From Chthoniobacter flavus (GTDB taxonomy: Bacteria; Verrucomicrobiota; Verrucomicrobiia; Chthoniobacterales; Chthoniobacteraceae): a stretch of 64,000 nt of DNA. A program made the translations under genes and the position numbers. Under the pieces are notes generated by a model. That model did not search any database and was not told where the DNA came from. It was given only the letters and a program-made list of their open reading frames with translations. The stretch covers positions 86,258 through 150,257 of the forward strand of contig CAMAUX010000004.1 in the NCBI GenBank assembly GCA_945861435.1, in the 5' to 3' direction. Shown piece by piece: positions 15,213 to 26,253 of the stretch (its first letter is position 1; every line of letters begins with the position of its first letter).

Positions 15213-18200
15213 TTCTTAGCCTTCTCTGCAATCACCCGGTAATAGGTCTCAATCTGGCGGCGGTACTCGCCCGATACGCTCTCCTGCTGCCCCTGACTGA
15301 GCTCCTCGGCCATTTTCTTCGGCAGCTTCCCCCAGTCGCTGCTCTTCTGCGCGCGGCCTTCTGGAAGTGCCGCATACGCGTTCGCTGCCGCATCCCCCTG
15401 TGCCCCGGCTCGCGACTTCGCCTGAAGACTCGCATCTGCACTGGTGCCGGAAGGCGGTTGCTGGCTGGACTCATTGCGACTGGCTCGCATCGCATCCGCA
15501 GCCGCCTGTGCCGCCGCCGCCAGCGCATTCTGCGCTCCCTCCATCCCTTGTTGAGCAGCACTCGCATCCCCCTGCTGCGCTTCAGCGTTCTGTGCCTGTT
15601 GCGCACCCGCCTGCTGCGCCCCGTCCTGCGCCGCATTCTGCCCTGGCTTCCCACTCTGCGCCTGTTGCCCCTGCCCATCTTGCTTACCCTGCTGAGCCGC
15701 ACCCGCCGGCTTCTCCCCGTTCAGCGCCGCATCGAGCTTGTCCAGAGCCCGCGCCATCCACACCTGCTCCTGCGCGCTCTCCTTCGGGCCTGCACCAGTC
15801 TTGGACGCGTCTCCCACCTGCCCGGGCGCGGCCTGATTCCCCGCCTCCATCCCGTCCGCCGCGTTCCCGTCCGCTGTGTTTGCGGCCGGCGGCGATCCTG
15901 CCGGTTGCGATGCAGCCCGGCCCTGTTGCGCCTGCTCCGGCCCTGCGGCCGCAGGATCCACGGGCTTGCCCTTCGCCATATCCTGCCCCTGCTGCGCAGG
16001 CGTCGGTGCTTGTGCATTCCCAGCGGGCTGCAACCCCTGCGCCTGCTTCAACTGACCAGTCTGCTCCGCCAGTTTGCGCTGCGCAGCCTCCACCGCGGCA
16101 AGCCCGTCCGCCGGCCTCTGCGCCGCGTCCAAAGCCTGCCGCGCCTGCGGGACCTCCTGCTGGGCCGTCGCAGCCACACTGCGTCCAAGCTGTTCCAACG
16201 TCTCCCCGGCCGCCTCCTTCTGCATCCGCTGCTCATGGCGCCCCGCTCTCATCAACTGGTCCCCAGCCTCACCCGCCGCCTGAGCAATCGGCGCTTGCTC
16301 CTTCGATGCACCCGCAAGCTGCGCAAGCCTTGGCGCACTCTCCGGCATCGCCGCCCGCGCATCGGGTTTCTGTAAGTCTCCGGGAATCGCGGGATGCGCC
16401 GCCGATGCGTTCATCGGCGCCTTGGCGTTGGCCGCGGTGGAATCGTTCGCATTCGCCGCATTTGCCGCACTCGCCGCAGTCGGCGCACTCGCAGTCTTGG
16501 CCCCATCAGGCTGCGCATCAGCAGCAGCGGACGCGGGATCCTTCGCCGCCCCACTCTCGTTCTTCGCTGTCGCCGCCGACTCAGGCTTCCCCTGATCAGC
16601 CGCGCCCGCTTCCGGCCTTGAACCATCCCGCCCAGCCAGCTTGCGCACCTCTTCAGCAACCTTCGCCTCCTGCCGACTCGCCTGCGCCAGCTTCTCAGAT
16701 GCCTGCTGCACAAGATCCCGCGCGATTCCACTGAGTTCCTTCTGCATGACCTGACTCGTCGGAAGCTTCTTCTCCAAGTGTGCGAGCAGCTCCTGCGGCG
16801 ACTTCTTCGCCAGCTCCGCCATCTGCTCGGCCTTCGCGTACCGGGCATCCAACTCCTCCTTGATCCCTTGTTCCTTCTCAGCCGCACGCAGCGCAACGCG
16901 CGTCTCCTCGGCCTTCCCCTGCTCAACCCCAGCGTAATGACGCGCCAAATCCCCCAGCGCCTGCGCCAACTTCTCCTGATGACGTGCCGCCCCGTTGAGC
17001 GCCTCCTCCCTCGCAGGGTTTTTCGCCGCCTTCTCCGCCTCGCCAAGCGCCGCCGCGGCGCGCACCGGAGGCTCCTTGAGCATCGCCAGCGCATCGTCTC
17101 CATCTCTTGCTCGCTCCCGCCCTTCCGCCTGCGTGAGGTCCGCACGATTCGCCTCCGCGCGGATCGCATCCTTCACCGCCTCCACACTGGCATTGAGCTG
17201 CTGCTGCGCCACCCGCAACTCCTGCACTTCTGGCTGCCCCTTCCGCTCAGGGGCCGCCTCGGCATTGCGCTTCGCCTCCGCCGCCGTCTTCTCCTTCAGC
17301 GCCTCTGCACGCTGCGCGAGAGCGGCCATGGTCTCGTGCAATTTAGGAACCGATTGCGCCAACTGCGCACGCGTCTCCTCCATCGCAGGACGCAGCAACT
17401 TCAGAATCTCCGCCAACTGGGCGGCCACCTGCCCTGCCGCCTGTTCCGCCGATTTCACCGGACGCCCCACATCAAAACGATCGCGCATCTCCTGCTCCAA
17501 GCGCTGGGCTGCCTGGCCCGCAAGCACCGCGCCAAGCCGCCTATGAGCCTCCGTCGCCACCGCCCGCACAGCCTCGTCCCTCTGGGCACCAGCCGCCTCC
17601 GCTTGCAACGCACGCACACGCCCCTGCACCCACTCCCAACTGCGCGGCGCAAGCGTGCGCGCGTGCGCCGCCTGCAATTCCCATTGCTCCGCCACCCGCA
17701 GTCGCCGGGCCGCGTCTGCGGCCTCAAACACCCCATGCCCAAGCTCCAGCAACCGCAAAGACTTCTCCGTCTCCCGGAGCGCCGCAGGTACCGAAGCCTC
17801 CTCCCGGATACGCAAGGCCTGCAGGCTCATCGTCGCAAGACGCAGGTCCGCCACAAACGCCGTGTCCGCGTCGAGCCTTGTCTCCTCCACATCCCCATGA
17901 TTCTTCGCCAACCCCGCCGCCTGATCGACGCGCGCCCACGCAGCCCCGTCCCCCTGCCTCACCAACTGGCCCCACTCCCCCCTCAAATAATCCAACCCCT
18001 GAGCCCCGCTTCCCGCAAGTCGCCCAAGCTCCGCAGCCGCCCGCTCCTCGCGCCCAAGCACCTCGCGCGCCTGCCCCATCAAAGTGCGCGCCGTCGCGGA
18101 CACCGATTTGGACAGACTCTGCAGCGGCTCCCGCAGCAAAGGATGTTCCGCCGCCAGCGCCTTCTCCAACACTCCCCTGAGCTTTTCCATGTCCCGCCTT

Positions 18201-20386
18201 CCCACCCGCAACCGCTCTCCCATCCCCGGCAAGTCTTCCCCGCACGTCCCCATCAACTCCTCCATCGCGCGAGTCTCTGCCAACAACACCCGGCTGCGTG
18301 CGATCACCGCGGGGCCATCCACCCCTCCGTCTCCCTGTGGTCCCAGGGACTCCAGCAGACGCTCCTTCTCCTGCGCCAATGCATGCAGGTTTGCCGCGAG
18401 AACATCGAACTCGCTGCTGCCCACAAACACCGCCCCCATCTCCACCGCAGCCCGCCACCGAGCCATCCATCTACCGCCGGCATCTGAAAGCCTTTTCAAA
18501 AGCGGCTGAATCTCCTCCTTGGTCTGCGAACCCTGCAGACGCTCCAACGCCACCTCCGCCTCATCCATGCCGCCAATCGACACTCGGCCAAGCACACGCC
18601 CCAAAAGCACCAGCTTGCCGCTCTGCTGCCCAGGACCGGACGCCTTGAGCGCTGCCAACAACTGCTGACGCGCCGCGACCAGCTTCGCGTCCGCCTCCGC
18701 TCGCGCGGTACCCGCCGCTGCCAAGCTTTGCTTGCGCTGAAGATCATCCCCGTTCACCTGCCCCCACTTTTCCTTCAACACGTTCTGGGCCCCCTCCCAT
18801 GCGGTGAACGCCACACGCATCTCCTGCAGCGCCCGTAGCAAAGCCCTCTGCGCCTCCAGCGCCTGCAAACGTCCGGCGTCAAACCCGCTCGCAATCAGCG
18901 TCACCTGCAACATCCGCGACTCCGCCCGCCCCCCCTTGAGATCCACTGCCACGAGCTTCATGAAGACCTGATCTCCGGGCTTCGCCCCCAAACCGTACAA
19001 GTCCCACAACCGCTCCACATTCACCTCCATGCCTGGCTTCTTCTCCCAAACCTGCTCCCGCCACGGCCCCTCGTTGATCCGATGCAACTGGCTGAGCTTC
19101 GCCAACCCCACATCGTCCGCAGCGCGCCCTTTCACCAGCAATTGCTCATTCACCGCCGAAAGCAGATCCTTCGCAGGCGCCACCAACTCCACCTCCGGCA
19201 CAAGGTCCGGCTCCGCGCGAATCGCATATTCGGGGCTGAACCGATTCTCAAACCCCGTGGCCGCCGCCTGCAGAAAAACACGGTAGGAACCAGACGCATC
19301 CATCGGCAACTCGCCCACCAACCGCGTCCCCTCCTCGATCTTCAATGGCACCTCGTACTTCCGGTTGCCCTGCTCCACCCGCAACTCCGCCTTGGCCACA
19401 GGCTGATCCGCCTGCAACCGCAGCACCGCCCGGCTTCCTTCCAGCGCCACCAGATCCCCATGCTCCTCTTTTGCCTCGCGAACCCCGCCCACATAAGCGG
19501 GCAGTTCAAAGCGCTTCTCAAAAGCCAGCACCTGCGGACGTCCAGACGCATGCAGCCGAAAGCGCCGCGTCATCGCATCACCGGCCCGAATCCGATACTC
19601 CACATCCTCACGATCCACCTGAACACTGGCGCTGAAAAAACCCGCCCCACCATCGCCAGCCGCCATCGCGACCACCTCGCGTCCAGCCGCCTTGGTGAAA
19701 GTCTCCAGCAAAACCCTCTTCACCTCACCACCGCTCACGGACACCTGCAGAGGGACCGGTTCTCCAAAAGGCACCGCCATATCACCAGCCGAAGGCTTGA
19801 GCACCTCGATCTGAAAACGCGACACCCGCGCCAGATTCATCATCGGAACCAGCGCCCGCATCATCAGCGTACCCAGTTGAAAACCCGTCAGTGCGCAACC
19901 GCCCACCACAAGCAACACAGCCGCTGCCAGCGCACGCCACTGCTTGGAAAGCAGTCCGAAGGGCAACAGACGCTCCATCTCCACCCCCTCCATACGCGCC
20001 GCCACGTCCTCCTGCACAAGCCGCCGGAACTGCGCCGAATCCTCCTCGCCGCCTCCCTCCCCAAGCTCCACCGCCGAAAGCAGGTCCTCTCTCAACCGCG
20101 GGTCCGCATGCTCCACCAGACGAGCAAGCTGACGCGGTCCGGGCGCGTAGAGCAGCGGCTTGATGCACCCGCGCCACAGCACGACGAGCACGGCCAAATA
20201 CGCGACCCCGCTGAGCGCCCACCGCGCCTCATCTGGCAGCACCAGGACCCAGTCCACCCCCGCCACCACCAGCATCAAACCCAGCAACCATGCGCTTCCC
20301 AGTAATGCGCCCCGCCACAGGATGAGCTGCCGGCGGCGTCGCGCGAATAATTCAAGCTTCGTGAGGATCAGGGGGGTGCCACTCAT
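15209..20386 (-). CDS. DUF4175-like giant membrane protein with long coiled-coil/Ala-Gln-rich region
   Basis: About 1725 residues. Two transmembrane segments sit within the first 90 residues (LILWRGALLGSAWLLGLMLV; WALSGVAYLAVLVVLW) and a third near 165-185 (ALAAAVLLVVGGCALTG). A beta-rich extracytoplasmic part follows (about 200-500), then more than 1000 residues of Ala/Glu/Gln/Lys-rich helix that should form long coiled coils, ending in low-complexity Ala-Gln sequence. Architecture and gene order match DUF4175-type proteins found beside MoxR/VWA operons. The ATG at 20386 is preferred to a TTG at 20431, which lies inside the upstream gene. It sits 7 bases after the VWA gene and overlaps the toroid gene. 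Likely an envelope-spanning scaffold; function unknown. Confidence 0.75.
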   Translation of the reverse strand: MSGTPLILTKLELFARRRRQLILWRGALLGSAWLLGLMLVVAGVDWVLVLPDEARWALSGVAYLAVLVVLWRGCIKPLLYAPGPRQLARLVEHADPRLREDLLSAVELGEGGGEEDSAQFRRLVQEDVAARMEGVEMERLLPFGLLSKQWRALAAAVLLVVGGCALTGFQLGTLMMRALVPMMNLARVSRFQIEVLKPSAGDMAVPFGEPVPLQVSVSGGEVKRVLLETFTKAAGREVVAMAAGDGGAGFFSASVQVDREDVEYRIRAGDAMTRRFRLHASGRPQVLAFEKRFELPAYVGGVREAKEEHGDLVALEGSRAVLRLQADQPVAKAELRVEQGNRKYEVPLKIEEGTRLVGELPMDASGSYRVFLQAAATGFENRFSPEYAIRAEPDLVPEVELVAPAKDLLSAVNEQLLVKGRAADDVGLAKLSQLHRINEGPWREQVWEKKPGMEVNVERLWDLYGLGAKPGDQVFMKLVAVDLKGGRAESRMLQVTLIASGFDAGRLQALEAQRALLRALQEMRVAFTAWEGAQNVLKEKWGQVNGDDLQRKQSLAAAGTARAEADAKLVAARQQLLAALKASGPGQQSGKLVLLGRVLGRVSIGGMDEAEVALERLQGSQTKEEIQPLLKRLSDAGGRWMARWRAAVEMGAVFVGSSEFDVLAANLHALAQEKERLLESLGPQGDGGVDGPAVIARSRVLLAETRAMEELMGTCGEDLPGMGERLRVGRRDMEKLRGVLEKALAAEHPLLREPLQSLSKSVSATARTLMGQAREVLGREERAAAELGRLAGSGAQGLDYLRGEWGQLVRQGDGAAWARVDQAAGLAKNHGDVEETRLDADTAFVADLRLATMSLQALRIREEASVPAALRETEKSLRLLELGHGVFEAADAARRLRVAEQWELQAAHARTLAPRSWEWVQGRVRALQAEAAGAQRDEAVRAVATEAHRRLGAVLAGQAAQRLEQEMRDRFDVGRPVKSAEQAAGQVAAQLAEILKLLRPAMEETRAQLAQSVPKLHETMAALAQRAEALKEKTAAEAKRNAEAAPERKGQPEVQELRVAQQQLNASVEAVKDAIRAEANRADLTQAEGRERARDGDDALAMLKEPPVRAAAALGEAEKAAKNPAREEALNGAARHQEKLAQALGDLARHYAGVEQGKAEETRVALRAAEKEQGIKEELDARYAKAEQMAELAKKSPQELLAHLEKKLPTSQVMQKELSGIARDLVQQASEKLAQASRQEAKVAEEVRKLAGRDGSRPEAGAADQGKPESAATAKNESGAAKDPASAAADAQPDGAKTASAPTAASAANAANANDSTAANAKAPMNASAAHPAIPGDLQKPDARAAMPESAPRLAQLAGASKEQAPIAQAAGEAGDQLMRAGRHEQRMQKEAAGETLEQLGRSVAATAQQEVPQARQALDAAQRPADGLAAVEAAQRKLAEQTGQLKQAQGLQPAGNAQAPTPAQQGQDMAKGKPVDPAAAGPEQAQQGRAASQPAGSPPAANTADGNAADGMEAGNQAAPGQVGDASKTGAGPKESAQEQVWMARALDKLDAALNGEKPAGAAQQGKQDGQGQQAQSGKPGQNAAQDGAQQAGAQQAQNAEAQQGDASAAQQGMEGAQNALAAAAQAAADAMRASRNESSQQPPSGTSADASLQAKSRAGAQGDAAANAYAALPEGRAQKSSDWGKLPKKMAEELSQGQQESVSGEYRRQIETYYRVIAEKAKK

Positions 20387-20393
20387 AAACTCG

Positions 20394-23135
20394 TTATAGA
20401 AGGCCAAGCCTTTTGCGGAGGTACCACTCAAGGCCCAGCAGGATTGCCAGCGGAAAAAACCAGTAATAACTCTGCCACAGCGCCGTATCCAGTTCGATCA
20501 CCTTCCCCTCGCTCAGGGGCTCCAGCAGTTTCTCCAAGACCCCGGCCTCCTCCTCGCGCAGATACCGGCCGCCGCTCGCCACCGACACCCGACGCAAAAG
20601 CTCCTCATTAAGGTTCAGCAAAGAAAGCTCCCCGGTCTCCCTCCCCGCCACTCGGAAACCCGTGCGCGCCTTGTTCTCCGCTGCAGGAATCACCGGAGAC
20701 TCGATGCTCACCTCGTAATCCCCAGCCTCCAGCCCCGCCGTGCTCCCACGGAAAAGACCGCCCTGATTCTCCTCCGCTGACAGTGCGATGCTCGCCACCC
20801 GCTCCCCATTCTTCCACAGGACCGCCTCGATCCTCGCCTCGCTGACCGGCTTCCCCTCCCCATCGCGCAAACGCACTCGCACCTGAGCCGACTCGCCGGG
20901 CCGATACACCAGCGCGCCGGCGTCGAGCGAAACAAACCGATCCCTCACCGCAAACGGCAACTCCGCCAGCCAGTTCGCCACCTGATTCCAATAGCGCGTA
21001 TGATGTTGGTCGGCCACCTCGCGCCGCCACCGCCACGACTCCTCAAAACCGTGGTAAAGAACCTTGCCAGCCCCAAACGCCCTAAACACCACCGCAGCAG
21101 AACTGCCGCCCGCGTGCGTCACGTCCATCAAAGCCTCCGCACCAGGCAACGCCGCCGCCGAAGACACCCACCGCGGTCCCTCCAACTGTCCCCACACCTC
21201 TGCATTCTGCGCACGCTCAGGAGCCAGCAGCATCGCAGCGACCGAACCTCCACGCTCACCAGCAACCCAGCGCCCCGCCTCAATCCGCGCACCGCCCTTC
21301 TTCCATTCCACTGGGAGCAGCGGTCCCAGCGGCCCCTGCGCATACTCACGCAGATTTTCACGCGCACCATCAATGAGCACCAGCGCCCCGCCCCGCTGCC
21401 CCACATAATCCCGGAACCACTCCAACTCCTGATCCCCGCGGAAAAACCGCCGGGGTATATCGCCTAATATCACAAGGTCGTACCCATTCACCTCCGTGGC
21501 ACTCGTCGGCAGTTTTCCCGGACCGGCCCCCCTCAAGAACCCTTCCTCCTCGGACGTCGCGCCAGCCACCACCGCATTGATCTCCCACTGCTCATCCCGC
21601 TCGAAGAGGTTCCGCAAGTAACGCCCTTCCCACCGTGGACGCCCCTCCACCAGCAGGATCTTGCGCTTCTGCGTCACCGCGCGCACCCGCAGACTCCCGG
21701 AGTCGTTGGCGGACTCCTGGTCGCCGTCCAGCCCGCTCACCACAGCCTCCAATTGCAGCGCCACCCCGCTGAGTTGCACGCCCGCAGCCTGCGCCTGCAA
21801 CTGCGCCGCCGCGGAATCCGCCACCGACACATCGAAGGGCACCTTGCGCACCTGCGCCCCATCGCCTTGCAGCTTCTTCTCCCAAAGCACCCTCTCTCCC
21901 TCGCGCACCGTAAGCTTGTAGGGAACCCCCACAGGCACGTCCTGCTTCAGCGTCACCGTTCCCCGCAGACGATCCTGATGAAACACCGTCGCAGGCCCGT
22001 CCACACTCACCACCGCGAGATCACGCGCGCGCACTTCACTCCCCATTCCCACGCTGTAAACAGGCACGCTCCTCTTCCCAAGCGCCGCTCCAAGCTCCAG
22101 CGGTGAAGGCCCGTCGTTGTGCTGGCCATCGCTCAGCAGCACCACCGCGGTCTTTTGCGAAGCCTCCGTGCCAGCCACCGATCTCAGCGCTGTGGCAAGG
22201 TCCGTGAATGCACCAGCCGCCACCGGCAACTCCTGCGGCGGATTCGAGCTCTTCACATCAGGCTTCCACACCCGACTCGCCTCCGACCCCTCCAGCGCAT
22301 AAAGCTCCACCTCGTGCTTGCCTGCGAGGCGCGCCATCATCGATTCCGGCCCACCCCGCAAAATCAACGCCTGCATGCGCTGCGCCCGGGTAAGCGAATC
22401 AAAACGCTGCACCGCGCGCGCCACAGTAGCAGCCTGCGGCCCCTGTTGGTTCTCCTTGGAAAACACCTCGCCCAGCACTCCCTCCCAACGCACCGCCACA
22501 GTCCCAAGCGTCTTCAATTCCGCCAACGCCCGCTCCCTGTCGCTGATCTGCTGGAAAGGCCGCCGACCAAGCGCTGTCATCGGCTGCAAAAGCTCCTTCT
22601 CAAACAAAGCACCCTGCTCCCTGCGCCCCAGCGCAGCGCGCACCTCCTGAAGCCGCTCCTGCAGGATCGCCACCTCCTTGTGGAACCCCTCCTCATCCGC
22701 AACCGCCGCCGCGTCAAGATCCTGGGCGCGTCTCGCAATACCGCCCACAAGCACAGACGCGCGCACAAGGGACGCATCCATCCCGTCCGCCGCCAACATC
22801 TGCAGGCTCTCGAGAACCGCCAGCTTACGCACAAGCGGCATCTCACGATCCGCCAGTCCCATGCTCCGGGAGCCGTCCACAAACACCAGCAACCGCCCAA
22901 GATCCCCCACCACCTTGCGGTGATGCAGCACCGGACCGCTGAGCATCAGCACGACCATCCCCACCGCAACCGCACGCACCGTGGGAAGCAACCACCTCCA
23001 ACCACGCCCGAGCGCACGCACCTCCCGCCAGTATAAAACCCACGCGAACGCACCCAGCACCACCGCCCCAAGCACCCCTGCCCATGCAGGCCAGTCCCCG
23101 ACAAAACGCAGCGTTGTCTCCACTCGCTCCCTCAT
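20394..23135 (-). CDS. Membrane VWA-domain protein with glutamine-amidotransferase-like domain
   Basis: A 913-residue protein. Two transmembrane segments (about 19-36 and 50-68) lead into a von Willebrand A domain with a MIDAS-like D87-G-S89-R-S91 (LLVFVDGSRSMG). Around residues 530-620 a class-I glutamine-amidotransferase-like fold is seen (NGYDLVILGDIPRRFF, GGALVLIDG) without a clear catalytic cysteine. A last membrane segment (YYWFFPLAILLGLEWYL) is followed by basic residues. The ATG at 23135 has a good ribosome site (GGGAGGAG) and overlaps the BatA-like stop (ATGA). Proteins of this shape accompany MoxR ATPases and are thought to assemble or monitor envelope complexes. Confidence 0.82.
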   Translation of the reverse strand: MRERVETTLRFVGDWPAWAGVLGAVVLGAFAWVLYWREVRALGRGWRWLLPTVRAVAVGMVVLMLSGPVLHHRKVVGDLGRLLVFVDGSRSMGLADREMPLVRKLAVLESLQMLAADGMDASLVRASVLVGGIARRAQDLDAAAVADEEGFHKEVAILQERLQEVRAALGRREQGALFEKELLQPMTALGRRPFQQISDRERALAELKTLGTVAVRWEGVLGEVFSKENQQGPQAATVARAVQRFDSLTRAQRMQALILRGGPESMMARLAGKHEVELYALEGSEASRVWKPDVKSSNPPQELPVAAGAFTDLATALRSVAGTEASQKTAVVLLSDGQHNDGPSPLELGAALGKRSVPVYSVGMGSEVRARDLAVVSVDGPATVFHQDRLRGTVTLKQDVPVGVPYKLTVREGERVLWEKKLQGDGAQVRKVPFDVSVADSAAAQLQAQAAGVQLSGVALQLEAVVSGLDGDQESANDSGSLRVRAVTQKRKILLVEGRPRWEGRYLRNLFERDEQWEINAVVAGATSEEEGFLRGAGPGKLPTSATEVNGYDLVILGDIPRRFFRGDQELEWFRDYVGQRGGALVLIDGARENLREYAQGPLGPLLPVEWKKGGARIEAGRWVAGERGGSVAAMLLAPERAQNAEVWGQLEGPRWVSSAAALPGAEALMDVTHAGGSSAAVVFRAFGAGKVLYHGFEESWRWRREVADQHHTRYWNQVANWLAELPFAVRDRFVSLDAGALVYRPGESAQVRVRLRDGEGKPVSEARIEAVLWKNGERVASIALSAEENQGGLFRGSTAGLEAGDYEVSIESPVIPAAENKARTGFRVAGRETGELSLLNLNEELLRRVSVASGGRYLREEEAGVLEKLLEPLSEGKVIELDTALWQSYYWFFPLAILLGLEWYLRKRLGLL

Positions 23136-25324
23136 CGGCTCCTCCCTTCCACAGGCTTCTTCGCAGCCATCGCCGGTCGCGTGAAACGCTGCTGCAGCCA
23201 GAGCTCGCCAAGAAGCAGAACCAGCACCGCGACAAGAATCGGCTGCCACAATTCCCGGCCAAAACGGCGCTGCCGCTCCAAATCCTGATACTGCGTGCCG
23301 TCACGCACCACAGCCACGTGGTTCTCCCCCCCAAAACGCTCGATCTCCCGACTCGCAAGCCTCTGAAGGTCCGACTCCCGCCTCGCCGCATTCACCACGA
23401 AGTGCGTCTTCCCTCCATCCGGCGCCTCCACCGTATAAAGCCCAGGACGCTGGGTGCCCCCGTATTCCACCATCGCCCGCCCGCCCCGTCGCTGTGCCGT
23501 CAACTCAAGGGACCCACCACCCGGCGTCCCAATGCGCACCTTCTTCTCGGCCGCTCCCGCAGGCAGCAGTGCCACCAGACGCTGCCCCACCTCGAGATTG
23601 CGCTCCGTCTCCACGCCGGACGCAAGATCCACCGTCAGGCGCTGGAGCAGCGGCACGTAAAACGGCCTCATCGGCAGATTCCCCCAATCCGCGTCCAACG
23701 CCGTGCACGCCGCCACCACCCGCCCCGTCCCGAAAGCCTTTTCCACCAAGAACGGAGCGCCTGTCTCCAACCTCGCAATCGTGCGCGATGGCGCCGCCTC
23801 CGCAGGATTCTCTGCAAAGCTCATCCACAAACGCACCGCCCCCTCCGCCAGACTCCCATTGCGCGGGTCATTGAAAAAATCCAGCGCCGGATGCTCGAAC
23901 CGTTGTGCCGCAAGCGCCACGGTGCGCCCTCCCTCCTTCGTGTCCCCCTGCACCGCATCATAGGCCTGCGGAAGCAAACCCGCGCCCCCATTGAAAAGCA
24001 CCTTCCGGTACCAAGCCACATCCACTCGGCTGCCAGGCCAGATCATCAGTCCACCACCGTCAGACACGAACCCTTCCAGCGCACGCACCTGCACCTCCGT
24101 GAGCCGAGCCACATTCGCCAACACCACCACTGCACACTCCGAAAGGCGTTTCGCATCCAGCTGCTCCGCCGGAATCACCCGCGTCCCAAGCAGGTCCGCC
24201 TGCGCCACGCGCCCCGCACTGAAAGGCTGCAGCCCGATCTCCGCAAAGTCCGTCTCCCCGCGCAACGGCTGCGCACTAGGCTCCCCGTTGACCAGCAGCA
24301 CCGGCAGACGGTCCCGCACCGGAATGCTCGCCATCCACACATTGTCCGCCGCCAGCGAATCCCCTGTGATCGACACCTCCACCACATGGGAACCCGCCGT
24401 CGAGAACGTGTGATTGAAGTTCACCTGTCCGCTCTGGTGCGCACCAAGCGTCACCTGTGCAGCCGCCTTCTCCTCCCCATCCACGCGAAAATACACCGGC
24501 AGATCACTCCGCGGTGTGTCTCCGAAATTGCGCACATGCGCCTTGAACGCCAGCTTCTGCCCGACACCCACCATCAACCGCGAATACTCGAGCGCCTCGA
24601 CTGCAAGGTTGTCGTGCACATCCTGCCCCACGTCAAAGAACACCACCTCCGCAGGCTGCTCCCCGCTGCGCAACCGCTCCAACGCCCGGGAGAGAGCGGG
24701 AGCCTCCGGTGCAGTGAAACTCACGCGCTGGAAATCCGTGAACACCACCACCTGCCGCGATGCCTCGTGCATCTGACCCATCACCCCCGAAGCAAACTCC
24801 AGTGCGGCGGGCACGGTCGCCGTGCCGTACCCCGCGTCGAGCCCGCGCAGCGCTTCCGCCGTATAACCCGCATCAAAGCTGGGCCTCTCAAACAGCGTCC
24901 CCCCACCCTGCCCCATCAAAACCACCTGCATATCCGAACCTCGCGGCAACGCCCCAAGGAGACGCACAGCCTCCTCCTTTGCCAGCCCAAATGCCGTGGC
25001 CCCAGTGCGTCCCGCTTCCATCGAGTAACTGTTGTCGAGAAGGACCACCGTCGACGTCTTCCCTCCTCCCAACAAGCTGCGCCCCGCCTGCCACACAGGC
25101 CGTGCCATCGCCAACGCCAGCAGCAACGGAATCGCCATGCGCACCAGCAGGAGAAGAAGCTGCTGCAGCTTCAGCCGCCGCTGATTCTCCCTCAGCACTC
25201 GCTCGAGCAAATGCATCGCCCCCCAGCGCACTTTCTCAAAGCGATGACGGTGCAGCAGATGAATCACCACCGGTATCCCAGCTGCCGCCATCCCGCCCAG
25301 TAATGCAGCGTTGAGAAAACTCAT
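23132..25324 (-). CDS. BatA-like aerotolerance-type VWA membrane protein
   Basis: A 730-residue protein that begins with the BatA N-terminal region: [39 protein letters not shown] and a second membrane segment near 55-75. A VWA domain follows with D97-N-S99-Y-S101 ([11 protein letters not shown]). The periplasmic middle is beta-rich, and the C terminus has a membrane segment ([20 protein letters not shown]) near 695-715. The ATG at 25324 overlaps the DUF58 stop (ATGA). BatA-type proteins are MoxR partners implicated in stress resistance and envelope integrity in Bacteroidota. Confidence 0.85.
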   Translation of the reverse strand: MSFLNAALLGGMAAAGIPVVIHLLHRHRFEKVRWGAMHLLERVLRENQRRLKLQQLLLLLVRMAIPLLLALAMARPVWQAGRSLLGGGKTSTVVLLDNSYSMEAGRTGATAFGLAKEEAVRLLGALPRGSDMQVVLMGQGGGTLFERPSFDAGYTAEALRGLDAGYGTATVPAALEFASGVMGQMHEASRQVVVFTDFQRVSFTAPEAPALSRALERLRSGEQPAEVVFFDVGQDVHDNLAVEALEYSRLMVGVGQKLAFKAHVRNFGDTPRSDLPVYFRVDGEEKAAAQVTLGAHQSGQVNFNHTFSTAGSHVVEVSITGDSLAADNVWMASIPVRDRLPVLLVNGEPSAQPLRGETDFAEIGLQPFSAGRVAQADLLGTRVIPAEQLDAKRLSECAVVVLANVARLTEVQVRALEGFVSDGGGLMIWPGSRVDVAWYRKVLFNGGAGLLPQAYDAVQGDTKEGGRTVALAAQRFEHPALDFFNDPRNGSLAEGAVRLWMSFAENPAEAAPSRTIARLETGAPFLVEKAFGTGRVVAACTALDADWGNLPMRPFYVPLLQRLTVDLASGVETERNLEVGQRLVALLPAGAAEKKVRIGTPGGGSLELTAQRRGGRAMVEYGGTQRPGLYTVEAPDGGKTHFVVNAARRESDLQRLASREIERFGGENHVAVVRDGTQYQDLERQRRFGRELWQPILVAVLVLLLGELWLQQRFTRPAMAAKKPVEGRSR

Positions 25325-26217
25325 GCCCGCGCCATCCGAAGATTCATGTAGGCCGCCAGCGCATCCGCATACGGCTGGTCTGTAACAAACGGCACAATAT
25401 CCACCTTGTGCCGCCGGCACCCCTGCGTGAGCTCCTCCCGGAAACGCGCCAGATTCTCAAGGTACGTATTGCGCAACTGCACGGGATCCAGCAGGTGCTT
25501 GTGCCCCGCACTCTCCAAGGACTCGAACTCCGTCCACTTCCGAAAGGGAAAGTCGAGTTCGTCTCGATCCCAAATCTGAAACACCAACACCTCGTGATGC
25601 GCATGGCGAAGATGCGCCAGAGCCTTGAGCAACTCCGGCACGTCCGCAAAACAATCCGAAATCACCACCAGCAACCCTCGGCGGTGCAGCTTCGGCACCA
25701 AATCCCGGAACACCGTGCCCAGCTCCGTCTCCCCACCGGGCTTCGCGGCCTGCAGCGTGTCCAGTATCAACTGGAGATGCCTCACCCGCGACCGTGGCGG
25801 GATCACCGTGCCCAGGCGCGAGTCGAACGTCGCGAGCCCCACACTGTCCTGCTGCTGCAACATCAGGTAGGAAAGGCACGCAGCAAGACGCACCGCGTAC
25901 TCCCACTTAGTCACCCCTCCCCTCCCATAGTTCATCGAGCCGCTCAGGTCCACCAGCAGCGTCGCCCGCAGGTTCGTCTCCTCCTCGTATTCCCGAATGT
26001 AAAACCGGTCGCTGCGAGCGAACACCCGCCAGTCAATGTGCCGGATCTCATCCCCGGGCACGTACGCCCGGTGCTGCCGGAACTCCACGCTGAACCCCTT
26101 GTGCGGTGAGCGATGCAGCCCCGAACAGAATCCCTCCACCACCTGGCGCGCCAGCACGTGAAGGCTGCTGATCCTTTGCAGGTCAGAGGGCGTCAGCAGT
26201 TCGGAAATATGGGCCAT
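25321..26217 (-). CDS. DUF58 domain protein (VWA-like)
   Basis: A 298-residue soluble protein. GEVRH-like [20 protein letters not shown] near residues 55-74 is the DUF58 signature, and [12 protein letters not shown] holds a MIDAS-type D90-L-S92-G-S94. DUF58 proteins are almost always encoded next to MoxR ATPases and thought to be their direct partner. It lies 36 bases behind moxR and overlaps the BatA-like gene. Confidence 0.9.
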   Translation of the reverse strand: MAHISELLTPSDLQRISSLHVLARQVVEGFCSGLHRSPHKGFSVEFRQHRAYVPGDEIRHIDWRVFARSDRFYIREYEEETNLRATLLVDLSGSMNYGRGGVTKWEYAVRLAACLSYLMLQQQDSVGLATFDSRLGTVIPPRSRVRHLQLILDTLQAAKPGGETELGTVFRDLVPKLHRRGLLVVISDCFADVPELLKALAHLRHAHHEVLVFQIWDRDELDFPFRKWTEFESLESAGHKHLLDPVQLRNTYLENLARFREELTQGCRRHKVDIVPFVTDQPYADALAAYMNLRMARA

Positions 26218-26253
26218 CGGGGCGGACCAGGAAGTTCAACCTGCGCCAACGCC

